64,000 nucleotides of DNA, taken from contig CANNFU010000001.1 in NCBI GenBank assembly GCA_947503965.1, positions 372,001 to 436,000 of the forward strand, read 5' to 3'. Each line of letters opens with the position of its first letter. Position 1 is the stretch's first letter. The notes under the pieces are model-generated. The model did no database searches, was not told the origin of the DNA, and worked only from the letters and a program-made list of their open reading frames with translations. The stretch is from an uncultured Paracoccaceae bacterium. Lineage in GTDB: Bacteria > Pseudomonadota > Alphaproteobacteria > Rhodobacterales > Rhodobacteraceae. The position numbers were made by a program, and so were the translations under genes. Of the stretch, positions 8,761 through 17,295 are shown one piece after another.

Positions 8761-10284
8761 TTACCGGACGGCACGATAGGCGTTCACCAGACCAAACCCA
8801 TAGGCGACATCGCGTCCACTTGGACCGATATCGGTAGCCGTGCGCCACATATGGACGCGGATACGGTCACCGTGCCATGAGGGATGACGACGTTTGATCA
8901 GCGCTGCGACCCCGGCAACATGCGGACACGCCATAGAGGTGCCGTTGAGCTTGCGATAGCCGGTTTGCGGATAGGTTGACCATACATCCACACCTGGTGC
9001 CGCAAGTTCAACTTGCCGACCGAAGTTAGAAAAGCTCGCACGACGCCGGTTGCAATCGACTGCGGAGACCGCCAGGAACGATGGGCAGCGTGCCGGGTTT
9101 CCAACCGGGCCGTTGTCGTTCCCGGCAGCGGCGACCGACAAGATCCCGCGCTGGCGCAACAGTCTTCCAGCGCGTTCATATGCTGCGCTGTAGACGCGTG
9201 GATCATGCGTTGTGACGCGACTTCCCAGGCTCAAATTCGCTACATGCATCCTGTTCCGATAGCACCACACCAGGCCGTTGATGATCCAGCTTGAACGGCC
9301 GGAGCCGCGTGAGTTGAGTACCTTCACGGCATAGAGGCGTGCATGAGGCGCTACACCAACCACGCCGCGGTTGTTGGCCAGTGCGGCAACGGTTCCTGCC
9401 ACATGCGTCCCATGCCCATGATCGTCAGCCCATGAACGGACACCAGGCACAAAGCTGGCACCACCGTAAACCCGCAGATCAGGATGGCGTGGCGCAATGC
9501 CCGTATCGACAATCGCGACACGTGCGCCTGCACCGGTGGAGTATCGCCAAGCAAGCGGCGCGTAGATGATGCGCAAACCACAAGTGATGTAGTCGCGGAT
9601 CGCCTGTGTCGAAACATCGTCGCCCGAGACGCCCTGTTCGGACATGATGCGGGCAACCATTGCCTCATCCACGTCTTCGGCCTTGGCGTCGGCCAACTCG
9701 GTCATCGCGCATTTCACAACGCAACGGATGAATTTGTAGAGCTTCTTTCGGTCAATACCGGCCATCTCTGCGGTATCAGAAACGGTTGGATCACCCACAG
9801 CCGACAAAGCAAAGGCCTGACCCGCCTCGTCGAAGTCGATCTCGGGTTCGTCGAACTCCAAGTTGACCGCATCAGCGGCGTATGCCGCCATTTCCGCATC
9901 CGATAGTTCATCAACGTTGTCTTCAGTGACGATATGTGCGTCATCGACCTCTGCCGTCGCATCCGGGTCTTCGTCGACAATATCACCAAGATTTTCGTCA
10001 AGATCGCCTGACGCGTGGTTCCACACATCATCTTCGACCACAGCAACACCGGATTTCTTTTCCAGGTCGCGGGCCTCCTTGTCGGTAAGTTCAACCGCCA
10101 CGGTGTTGATTTCTTCCGTGACGAGAGCGCTATCTTCGCCGATCTCGTCTGCAGAAATGAGTGACATCACTGCATCTTCAGCTTTGAGCCCGCTACGAAC
10201 TGATGAAAGCTGCTCCATGCCGGCTTCGGCGACCGAGAGATCCTCATCCATCAAAACAAGTCTTGGGGTACGTTTCGTTGCCAT
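8761..10284 (-). CDS. S8 subtilisin-family peptidase with acidic pro-region, no signal peptide
   Basis: Protein of 507 residues. The catalytic domain (about 245-507) is canonical: Asp260 (VAIVDTGIA), His291 (HGHGTHVAGT), oxyanion Asn389 (AAAGND) and Ser450 (NGTSMACPHVAG). Residues 1-90 look like an I9-type propeptide (ends VAVVEDDVW). Residues 91-170 are strikingly rich in Asp and Glu, followed by a helical, cysteine-containing segment (180-235). No hydrophobic signal is present, unusual for a pro-subtilisin, so either non-classical export or an intracellular role is possible. ATG 10284 is preceded by AAGGA. Upstream lie a long control region and four GTCA repeats. Confidence 0.9.
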   Translation of the reverse strand: MATKRTPRLVLMDEDLSVAEAGMEQLSSVRSGLKAEDAVMSLISADEIGEDSALVTEEINTVAVELTDKEARDLEKKSGVAVVEDDVWNHASGDLDENLGDIVDEDPDATAEVDDAHIVTEDNVDELSDAEMAAYAADAVNLEFDEPEIDFDEAGQAFALSAVGDPTVSDTAEMAGIDRKKLYKFIRCVVKCAMTELADAKAEDVDEAMVARIMSEQGVSGDDVSTQAIRDYITCGLRIIYAPLAWRYSTGAGARVAIVDTGIAPRHPDLRVYGGASFVPGVRSWADDHGHGTHVAGTVAALANNRGVVGVAPHARLYAVKVLNSRGSGRSSWIINGLVWCYRNRMHVANLSLGSRVTTHDPRVYSAAYERAGRLLRQRGILSVAAAGNDNGPVGNPARCPSFLAVSAVDCNRRRASFSNFGRQVELAAPGVDVWSTYPQTGYRKLNGTSMACPHVAGVAALIKRRHPSWHGDRIRVHMWRTATDIGPSGRDVAYGFGLVNAYRAVR

Positions 10285-10341
10285 TTTTAAGTTCCTTTAT
10301 AAAAAATTGATTTTGGGCTCAGGCAATGAACCCTTGAGAAT

Positions 10342-10413
10342 AAGCGTTCAGGACCCCGGGTACGGACTAAGAATTGGTGCTAAAAAGAATTTGCCCCGGG
10401 ACCCTAAACGCTT
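10342..10413. repeat. Imperfect inverted repeat in the subtilase upstream region
   Basis: Left arm AAGCGTTCAGGACCCCGGG (10342-10360) and right arm CCCCGGGACCCTAAACGCTT (10394-10413) pair with about three mismatches. Directly flanking them are the direct copies TTGAGAATAAGCG and TTGAGAAATATAAGCG. It may be a leader hairpin or a dyad operator for the subtilase at 8761-10284. Confidence 0.5.
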
Positions 10414-10434
10414 GAGAAATATAAGCGATGGGGT

Positions 10435-10478
10435 GTCATACCCACGTCAATGCCGCGTCAATGCCGCGTCAAAAGCGC
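10435..10478. promoter_or_regulatory. Four GTCA direct repeats at exact 11-bp pitch
   Basis: GTCAT at 10435 then GTCAA at 10446, 10457 and 10468; the middle two units are identical (GTCAATGCCGC). The layout is that of tandem sites bound by OmpR-fold (SARP or PhoB) regulators and is about 150 bp upstream of the subtilase start. Read on the minus (gene) strand the copies appear as TTGACG, which may also supply -35 hexamers. Confidence 0.55.
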
Positions 10479-10877
10479 TGTTGGCGCTCAGTTTTTTACA
10501 AATATTTTTGGAATTTGGAATGGCAATCAGTGACTGACGCGACCTGCATTTTGCTTGTTAACTTTCCGGGTTTGCCATGTGCTATCCAGCCGCCGTGGCC
10601 TTGATCCTACGGGGCAACGGCTATCACTATGACCGATCTGCTCCCCATTTGTTGGACAGGGTCAGGCGGCGTAGCCTACTTGGTTCACACCATGGTTCAG
10701 CCCAGACCGATAGTGGCGATCAATCAAGCCACTTGTTCTACGCGTTTTATGAGGTCAGGGCAGTTGAAGGTGGGCAGCAGTTCTTGCTCAACGCCGCGCA
10801 GGAAACCAATGCCCGCTCTGAATGGGAAGAAACTCACGTTCATGAATAATTCTACCAGAAAGTTCATGAGGATATCG
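10479..10877. other. Intergenic region, no supportable gene
   Basis: Between the subtilase control region and the racemase stop. Short frames on both strands lack domains and start signals. A stretch near 10650 (ATTTGTTGGACAGGGT) resembles IS3-type ends, but nothing else of an element is left. Confidence 0.4.
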
Positions 10878-11513
10878 CTACAACTGGCTCGCAAACGCAG
10901 CTGCAGCACGTACACCATCAACCAAGCGTATGCCGGATAAGTGGGCCGCCCGTTTTTCAATATCGACCATGCCGCCGCAACCCAGCACAATCGTTTGAAT
11001 GTCATCATCGCACACTGCTTTTTGTATTTCGGACAGGACCCGATTTGTGGCTGCGATGGCATCTTGTTCCAAGGCCAGTACCGGAACGTCGCTTGCGCGC
11101 ACTTTGCTCAATAGACCCCCTAGCCCATAAGCGCGGATGTTTGCCTCCAGTATGGGGACCGAAACCTTAAGCGTTGTCACGACGGAGAATTTTCCACCGG
11201 CAATGGCGGCGAGATGATAGGCGGCTTGTCCAATGCCGATCACCGGGCAGCTTGCGGTTTTGCGGGCGGCATCAAGGGCGGTGTCATCGAAACACCCGAT
11301 TATGATCGCCGCCGCGCCTTGGTCCGATGCCTTTGAGACCAACCGCAACAGCGGGCCCTCTGCCAGCAATCCATCCGCCGTGCCCTGAATTGCCGGCGGA
11401 CCATCGTGGGATGTCCAGCCTTCGAATTTCGCGGTCGGCACGGTTTCGCGCGCGGTGCGCAACATGGTGTTCGTCATCGACACCGTGCTGTTGGGATTTA
11501 TCAGGACGATCAC
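10878..11513 (-). CDS. Aspartate/glutamate/hydantoin racemase family protein
   Basis: Cytoplasmic cofactor-independent racemase-fold enzyme, 211 residues. It begins with the family opening IVLINPNST and has the two catalytic-type cysteines in GCFDD (Cys74) and LGCGGM (Cys179), as in hydantoin and Asp/Glu racemases. It is the last gene of a minus-strand ABC operon and its start overlaps the permease stop (ATGA type). The transported compound may therefore be an amino acid, a hydantoin or another alpha-carbon stereoisomer substrate and not a simple polyamine. Family sure, substrate inferred. Confidence 0.88.
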   Translation of the reverse strand: MIVLINPNSTVSMTNTMLRTARETVPTAKFEGWTSHDGPPAIQGTADGLLAEGPLLRLVSKASDQGAAAIIIGCFDDTALDAARKTASCPVIGIGQAAYHLAAIAGGKFSVVTTLKVSVPILEANIRAYGLGGLLSKVRASDVPVLALEQDAIAATNRVLSEIQKAVCDDDIQTIVLGCGGMVDIEKRAAHLSGIRLVDGVRAAAAFASQL

Positions 11514-12373
11514 ATCATGCCCTTACCAGCATCGGATCCTGCGCGGGCTTTGCGGCGTGTGCTCCATAACGCGAGGCATAGAAAGAGACCGATCATCAGC
11601 AACGAAAACACTGTTGTGAGTGTTCCGAGAGCATAGAGAACGGGTGTGGTGACATTGGTTGTCATCCCGAAAATCTCCAACGGCAGCGTATTGTAGCTGC
11701 CTGATGTCAGAAGGGTCCGCGCGAACTCATCATAGCTGAGGGTGAAGCCAAAAAGGGCGACCCCGATCAGCGATGGCCCTATGATGGGCAGCACCACATG
11801 GCGCAGTGTCTGCCATGAGGTCGCACCAAGGTCGCGCGCCGCTTCCTCGTAGCTTTTATCAAAGCGGTTGAAGACGGCAAACATGATCAAGAGGCCAAAG
11901 GGCAGCGTCCAAGTCAGCTGCGATCCGAAACCCGATGTCGACCAATGCACCTCAAGGCCCGATTGTGAAAAGATCAGCCCAACACCCAGAGAAATCAGGA
12001 TGGATGGGATCACCAACGATGTGATGATCAAGTAAAATAGAATACTTGAGCCACGGAATTTCTTGCGGAATGCCAATCCGCCCATCACGGACAGAACGAC
12101 CGTGGTGACCATCACCATGAGCCCCAGTGCGAAGCTGCGGCGAAAGCTACCCCAGATATCGCCCACAGCCTGTTGTTCGAACAGATCGCGGAACCAGTGC
12201 AAGGATGTGCCGCGCATCGGAAATGTCAGCCCACCTCCAGGGCCTTGGAACGACAGGATCGCTATTGTGATGGTCGGGCCGTACAGGAACAGCAGGAAAA
12301 GCGCGAAAAAGGCGCTGAGGAGGTAGAAGGATCTTGGACGCGGTTCCACTTTACAGCTCTTTTCTGATGTCAA
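11510..12373 (-). CDS. ABC transporter permease (PotC-like)
   Basis: Inner-membrane subunit of 287 residues with about six transmembrane helices. The cytoplasmic EAA loop is seen at EEAARDLGATSWQTLRHVVLPIIGP, as in PotC/binding-protein-dependent permeases. It overlaps the preceding permease gene by 23 bases and the racemase gene by four, indicating translational coupling in one operon. Confidence 0.93.
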   Translation of the reverse strand: MTSEKSCKVEPRPRSFYLLSAFFALFLLFLYGPTITIAILSFQGPGGGLTFPMRGTSLHWFRDLFEQQAVGDIWGSFRRSFALGLMVMVTTVVLSVMGGLAFRKKFRGSSILFYLIITSLVIPSILISLGVGLIFSQSGLEVHWSTSGFGSQLTWTLPFGLLIMFAVFNRFDKSYEEAARDLGATSWQTLRHVVLPIIGPSLIGVALFGFTLSYDEFARTLLTSGSYNTLPLEIFGMTTNVTTPVLYALGTLTTVFSLLMIGLFLCLALWSTRRKARAGSDAGKGMM

Positions 12374-13247
12374 CGAAGCGCAGCATGATGCCGATCACCA
12401 GAAGTACGGTCAAAAGCAGAACGACTGCGGTGGCGGACGCAGAAGGATAGGCCAATAAGGCGATATCATTGGAAATGAGCCGTCCCACATTGGCGGACTG
12501 AGAGCCGGACATAAAGCGCACGGTGATGAAGTCTCCCATCACCAGTGTGACGACGAATATTGTGCCGATCATGATGCCCGGTTTGGTGAGTGGGATGATC
12601 ACGTTCCACAGGATTTGCGCACCCGAGGCGCCTGCGTCCCGAGCGGCCTCGATCAGGCTTTTGTCGATCCGCATCATCGTGTTGAAGATCGGAACAACCA
12701 TGAACAGTGTGTAAAGATGCACGAAGGCCAGGATGACCGCGAAATCGCTGAACAGCAGCCAGTCGAGCGGTTCGTCAATCACACCCCACGATAGCAGCGT
12801 TGAGTTAGCGATCCCGTTGCGCCCCAGAAACGGGATCCAAGAGATCATGCGGATGATGTTCGAGGTCCAGAACGGGATTGTGCAAAGCAGGAACAGGACG
12901 ATTTGCCATGTCAGGCTACGCACATGAAAGGCCAGGAAATACGCGACGGTAAAGCCGATACCTAGTGTGAAGACCCATGTGATGAAGGCGTATTTGAACG
13001 TGTTGAAGAACACCCGATAGGTGACGTTCGAACCAAACAGAAATTCGTAATTTTCAAGATCGAACGCCGGGATGATCGAGAATTCGGTCGCCTGCCAGAA
13101 GCTGACCGCAACGATCATCAAGATAGGCAGAACCAAAAAGAACATGAGCACCGCCATAATTGGCAGTGCCATCAGCCATCCAACAAAAGTATTGTTTTTC
13201 AGCACATTGGCTCTTTCTGGGTCAGGATGGGATGGGTGCCGAAACAC
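12351..13247 (-). CDS. ABC transporter permease (PotB-like)
   Basis: Inner-membrane subunit of 298 residues. After a short cytoplasmic head it shows about six hydrophobic segments and the EAA motif IEAARDAGASGAQILWNVIIPL. It pairs with the next permease to form the heterodimeric channel. It follows the binding-protein gene by 15 bp. Confidence 0.93.
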   Translation of the reverse strand: MFRHPSHPDPERANVLKNNTFVGWLMALPIMAVLMFFLVLPILMIVAVSFWQATEFSIIPAFDLENYEFLFGSNVTYRVFFNTFKYAFITWVFTLGIGFTVAYFLAFHVRSLTWQIVLFLLCTIPFWTSNIIRMISWIPFLGRNGIANSTLLSWGVIDEPLDWLLFSDFAVILAFVHLYTLFMVVPIFNTMMRIDKSLIEAARDAGASGAQILWNVIIPLTKPGIMIGTIFVVTLVMGDFITVRFMSGSQSANVGRLISNDIALLAYPSASATAVVLLLTVLLVIGIMLRFVDIRKEL

Positions 13248-13262
13248 CCATCCCTTTCGTCA

Positions 13263-14522
13263 CTAGGCCGCGATGAACTCGTTCCACTTGCGGACCATGT
13301 ACTGGTTTTCGTCCATGACGGCATTCCAGCAGGCCACGGCGCCCATCCGGTCAAAGAAAGATCCGCCATCGCGTACCTCGCCCGCTTGGGCCAGCGGATC
13401 GCCGGTCGGCGAGGTGATCGTGTCTGTCGCGGCTTTGCCCTCGAACCAGTAGCCCCATTCATTTTCTGACATGAAGTTCTTGGAGGTCTCAGGCACTGCC
13501 GAATAGTAGCCCTGACGCATCAGGTAGCCGCCAACCCAGCCGTCAAGATACCAGTTGATGTATTCATAGGCCGCATCGCGTTCCAGCCCGGTAAGCGAGG
13601 CCGAAAGCCCAATGCCACCGCCCCAGGAGCGGTAGCCTTCTTCCAGCGGTTGGTAGACGCAAGGCACGCCCTTGGATTTGACCGCAGTGATGGCCGGTGA
13701 CCACATGGACTGGATAACAACCTCGCCAGAGGCCATCAGGTTCACGCTTTCATCAAACGACTTCCAGAAGGCGCGGAACTGACCGTTTTGCTTGGCCTCG
13801 GTGAAGATCGCCATGGTCAGGTCAATCTCTTCGCGGGTCATATTGCCTTTGTCGGGATAGGTATATTCGCCCATGCTTTCCACAACCATCGCCATATCCA
13901 TTATCCCGATGGACGAAATGTCGAGGATTGAGGCTTTGCCCCTGAATTCGGGGTTCAGAAGTTCCGACCAATTGTTGATCGGACGCCCGATCAGGTCGGG
14001 GCGGATGCCCAGCGTATCGGCGTTATAGATGGTCGGGATCAACGTCATCCAACCGCTTTCGTTGTCTACGAAGCTGTTACCCTCGGGACCCTCGACAAAG
14101 CCCACCGTATGAGGCGCAGTGCCTTGGGCAATCGTGCTCTCAGGCGTCAGTTTACCATTGCGGAAGATACCCACGATCTTGTCGTAATTGGCGATCCGGG
14201 ACGTATCCATGGCCTGCAAGTTCCCGGTGGGCCAGACTTTCTTGCAAATCCAGTACTCAATATCGGCGATGTCAAAGCTGTTGGGCTGCGTTGCGGCCCG
14301 CTGCGTGACACTGTCACTGTCCAGCGCAGTCATTTCCAGGGTAAAGCCCAGATCTTCCTTCACCTTATTGGCCACGTCATTGAGGTTGGACACGCCTGTA
14401 CCAAACTGGCGTAAGGTCACGTCCTTGATGTTTTGCGCCCAGATCATCGGGGCACCAAGAGTGGTGCCAGCGGCAAAAGCTGCGCCGCCTTTCAGAATGC
14501 TGCGTCTTGATACTTTGGTCAT
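13263..14522 (-). CDS. Tat-exported ABC transporter substrate-binding protein (PotD-like)
   Basis: Periplasmic receptor of 419 residues. The N-terminus carries a twin-arginine signal (SRRSILKGGAAF), so it is exported folded, and the mature domain begins around QNIKDV. The mature sequence follows the polyamine/iron binding-protein type-2 fold (IEYWICKKVW, LLNPEFRGKASIL, GEVVIQSMWSPA). It lies between the ATPase and permease genes of the operon. The co-encoded racemase suggests a substrate other than plain putrescine. Confidence 0.9.
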   Translation of the reverse strand: MTKVSRRSILKGGAAFAAGTTLGAPMIWAQNIKDVTLRQFGTGVSNLNDVANKVKEDLGFTLEMTALDSDSVTQRAATQPNSFDIADIEYWICKKVWPTGNLQAMDTSRIANYDKIVGIFRNGKLTPESTIAQGTAPHTVGFVEGPEGNSFVDNESGWMTLIPTIYNADTLGIRPDLIGRPINNWSELLNPEFRGKASILDISSIGIMDMAMVVESMGEYTYPDKGNMTREEIDLTMAIFTEAKQNGQFRAFWKSFDESVNLMASGEVVIQSMWSPAITAVKSKGVPCVYQPLEEGYRSWGGGIGLSASLTGLERDAAYEYINWYLDGWVGGYLMRQGYYSAVPETSKNFMSENEWGYWFEGKAATDTITSPTGDPLAQAGEVRDGGSFFDRMGAVACWNAVMDENQYMVRKWNEFIAA

Positions 14523-14547
14523 TTGTTTTCTCCTTGTCGGGTGTTCG

Positions 14548-15534
14548 CTAGGCCGTAAGCTTGTGCAGGTTTGCGTCGTCCCAGATCAAACCGACCTGAT
14601 CGCCTGGGTTAAGTGGGTTGTTGAAAAAGTCGGCTTCCGGAACCAGGGCGCTGATCTCTTGGTCGCCGGCAATCATCGCGGATACAGAGACATGCGCGCC
14701 CTGATACTCCACTGCCAGAATGTTACCCTGCAGATTGCCGCTGTCTCGTTGCGCAATCCCCACGGCATCAGTCCGGATCGCAAAATGCCCGTCGGGCAGC
14801 GCGATGACGTTATGGCCGCCAATGAATTGCGCCACGAAGGCTGTTGTGGGGGCATTGAACACCTCGCGTGCCGTACCGGCCTGTTCGATCACAGCGTTGT
14901 TCATGACGACGATCTCATCCGCCAATGCGAGTGCTTCGTCCTGCCCGTGGGTGACATGGACAAAGCTGATCCCTAACTCGCGCTGCAGTTTACGCAGCTC
15001 ACCGCGCATGCGGATGCGCAAGAACGGATCAAGCGCTGACAGTGGCTCGTCCAGCAGCAACACCTGTGGACGTGTGATCAAGGCACGCGCCAAGGCGACA
15101 CGCTGTTGCTGCCCTCCGGACAGCTGATCAGGCAACCGATCGCTGAGCGAGCTAAGGTCAACCAACTCCAACATCTCACCCGCTTTTTTCAAGCGAGCTT
15201 GCTTGTCATCACCACGCATTTTCAAGCTAAAGGCCACGTTTTCAGCAACACTGAGATGCGGGAAAAGCGCGTAATTCTGGAACATCATCGCCGTACCGCG
15301 CTTTGCCGGTGGAAGATGCGAAATGTCTGTGCCGCCCAACAGGATCGACCCGTCTGATACAATTTCATGGCCCGCAATCATCCGCAGGGTCGATGACTTG
15401 CCACAGCCTGACGGCCCCAACAGGCACGCATAGCCGCCGGGCTGGAACTTGTGACTGATTGCATTGACCGCCACAGTTTCGCCGTAGCGCTTTGTGACAG
15501 ACACCAACTCCAGTTCTTTATGTGTGGCGTTCAT
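14548..15534 (-). CDS. ABC transporter ATP-binding protein (PotA-like)
   Basis: First gene of the operon, 328 residues. Walker A is GPSGCGKSS, signature LSGGQQQR, Walker [13 protein letters not shown], and a C-terminal TOBE-type region follows from about residue 235. The ATG at 15534 (MNATHKE) is preferred over one eight codons upstream because GGGGGA lies five bases before it. It is divergent from a GntR gene, with a palindromic operator between. Confidence 0.94.
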   Translation of the reverse strand: MNATHKELELVSVTKRYGETVAVNAISHKFQPGGYACLLGPSGCGKSSTLRMIAGHEIVSDGSILLGGTDISHLPPAKRGTAMMFQNYALFPHLSVAENVAFSLKMRGDDKQARLKKAGEMLELVDLSSLSDRLPDQLSGGQQQRVALARALITRPQVLLLDEPLSALDPFLRIRMRGELRKLQRELGISFVHVTHGQDEALALADEIVVMNNAVIEQAGTAREVFNAPTTAFVAQFIGGHNVIALPDGHFAIRTDAVGIAQRDSGNLQGNILAVEYQGAHVSVSAMIAGDQEISALVPEADFFNNPLNPGDQVGLIWDDANLHKLTA

Positions 15535-15675
15535 ACGTCCCCCGGGAAGTTGTGCCAATCAACTGGGTTGGCAGGCTGTTAGGCAATTTCGGGTTGCCAA
15601 TTTTCCTGACTATTAACTGGCGCTGCTCAAAACTTTTGCGCTACAAACCACTTGTGATCAAAAATTGAACACATA

Positions 15676-15687
15676 ATTGTATACAAT
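15676..15687. promoter_or_regulatory. Palindromic operator ATTGTATACAAT
   Basis: Perfect 12-bp palindrome in the 230-bp region between the ABC operon (start 15534) and the GntR gene (start 15767). FCD-subfamily GntR proteins commonly bind short palindromes with a TTGTATACAA-like core, so this is a likely site for the adjacent regulator. Confidence 0.6.
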
Positions 15688-15766
15688 ACAAGAAGAGGTT
15701 GGGTACAGAATGACAACCTTGAGCAGTGCCAATCGGTCTGTCATGTGAGAGGCACGAGGAATTTCC

Positions 15767-16468
15767 ATGACCCGCACAACGCTCTTACCCGCCATGCAAA
15801 ATGCCGCCACCAGTGATACCATCGCCCAAGCGCTATCTTTGGCTATTCACGAACACCGGATAGCGCCAGGCACCAAACTGGGTGAGGATGAGCTGGCAGA
15901 AATCTATGGCGTCTCGCGGACGGTCGTTCGGGCGTCGCTACAAAGCCTTTCGCATCTAAAGCTTGTTGATATCCGCCGGAACAAAGGTGCCAAAGTCGCC
16001 TCGCCATCATTGACCGAGGCCCACGAAGTGTTTGAGGCCCGCGAGTTGCTTGAACCCCGGACAGCGCGCAGCGCGGCGAAACTGGCGACACCGTCTGACA
16101 TTGCCTTGCTGGAACGACATATCAATGAAGAGCACACCGCACTGGATGCAGCAGATCCGGGGCGGGCGTTGTATCTATCTGGTCTTTTTCACACTGAAAT
16201 TGCGCGCATCGCGAACCAGAGTACCATCGCAGGCTTCATTGAAACGCTTGTCGCGCGGTCATCGCTGATCATCGCGCTCTATTGGCGACGCGAAAGTGCG
16301 CTTTGCGAGAAACACGCCCATCACGCATTGGTGCGCGCATTGGCTGACCACGACGAGGAACAGGCCGAAGCGCTGATGCGCAGTCATTTGGTTGACTTGC
16401 ACTCTGCATTGGATTTGCGCGAACGGAACGTTCGGGCGCCATCTCTGAAAGAGGCATTGTCACAATGA
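15767..16468 (+). CDS. GntR-family regulator, FCD subfamily
   Basis: DNA-binding regulator of 233 residues. A winged helix occupies about residues 15-75 (APGTKLGEDELAEIYGVSRTVVRASLQ), and the C-terminal all-helical FCD ligand domain has the metal-binding histidines typical of the group (ALYLSGLFHTEIA, HHALVRALADHDEEQAEALM). It is divergent from the racemase-ABC operon and translationally coupled to the GNAT gene (stop and start overlap by four bases). It probably represses the ABC operon in response to its substrate. Confidence 0.93.
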   Translation: MTRTTLLPAMQNAATSDTIAQALSLAIHEHRIAPGTKLGEDELAEIYGVSRTVVRASLQSLSHLKLVDIRRNKGAKVASPSLTEAHEVFEARELLEPRTARSAAKLATPSDIALLERHINEEHTALDAADPGRALYLSGLFHTEIARIANQSTIAGFIETLVARSSLIIALYWRRESALCEKHAHHALVRALADHDEEQAEALMRSHLVDLHSALDLRERNVRAPSLKEALSQ

Positions 16469-17295
16469 CAGTGCGCCCCATGACTGTGGATGAACTGCAA
16501 ATGGTGCTGGGATGGGCGGCCGACGAAGGTTGGAATCCCGGTCTGGATGATGCTGCTGCCTTTCATGCCGCAGACCCGACGGGATTTCTGCTCAAAGAGG
16601 TCGATGGCGCCCCCGTTGCCGCAATTTCTGTCGTCAACCACGATCCCGATTTCGCTTTTCTGGGACTCTATCTTTGCAGACCGGAATTTCGGGGGCAAGG
16701 CCACGGCATGGACGTCTGGCGTGCTGGCATCGCCTATGCCGAAACACGCAGCATCGGGTTGGATGGCGTTCCCGACCAACAAGACAATTATGCGCGCTCA
16801 GGCTTTGTCAAATGCGGAAGCACAGTGCGTTACGAAGGACAGATCGCCCCACTGGCTGATCCACGCATCCGTCCGGCGTTACCCGGCGATATCGAGACAT
16901 TGATTGCCTGCGACACGCGCGCATGCGGCATAAGGCGCACGGCATTTGCAACTGCATGGTTCGCCCATTCACCGACGCGACAAACCATGGTTCTGGTGGA
17001 GGGGGAAGACATCGCTGGATTTGCAACCTTCCGGCGCTGCCCGCTAGGCAGCAAGATTGGTCCGCTTTATGCGGTGTCCGAGACTGACGCACGCGCGCTG
17101 TTAGCCGCCAATCCTTTCGCCACATCCGATGAGCCATGTTTTGTCGATGTCTCTCACCATAACGCCCCACTTGCCAAGGTGATTAAGTCGCTCGACTTCG
17201 AAGCAACCTTTGAAACAGCCAGAATGTTCAGCGGCGCCCAGCCCGCAACCAATCCAGCCAAGTTCCAAGCGATCGCAAGCATGGAACTTGGATAA
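16465..17295 (+). CDS. Two-domain GNAT N-acetyltransferase
   Basis: Protein of 276 residues with two GNAT-type halves. The N-terminal half (1-140) has the acetyl-CoA loop in CRPEFRGQGHGMDVW; the C-terminal half (about 145-276) is the degenerate second domain typical of YitH/HolE-like didomain enzymes. It overlaps the GntR gene by four bases. The acceptor substrate is unknown; the context suggests an amine or amino acid linked to the ABC/racemase operon. Confidence 0.85.
   Translation: MTVRPMTVDELQMVLGWAADEGWNPGLDDAAAFHAADPTGFLLKEVDGAPVAAISVVNHDPDFAFLGLYLCRPEFRGQGHGMDVWRAGIAYAETRSIGLDGVPDQQDNYARSGFVKCGSTVRYEGQIAPLADPRIRPALPGDIETLIACDTRACGIRRTAFATAWFAHSPTRQTMVLVEGEDIAGFATFRRCPLGSKIGPLYAVSETDARALLAANPFATSDEPCFVDVSHHNAPLAKVIKSLDFEATFETARMFSGAQPATNPAKFQAIASMELG

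Noticed and set aside
9863..10537. Long Ser-rich open frame on the plus strand opposite the subtilase
   Set aside because: It is antisense to the acidic pro-region (Asp/Glu codons read as Ser/Thr), has no domain or ribosome binding site, and the opposite strand is clearly coding.
10724..11062. Minus-strand open frame overlapping the racemase
   Set aside because: Mostly antiparallel or out-of-frame to the racemase gene, no recognisable domain or start signal.
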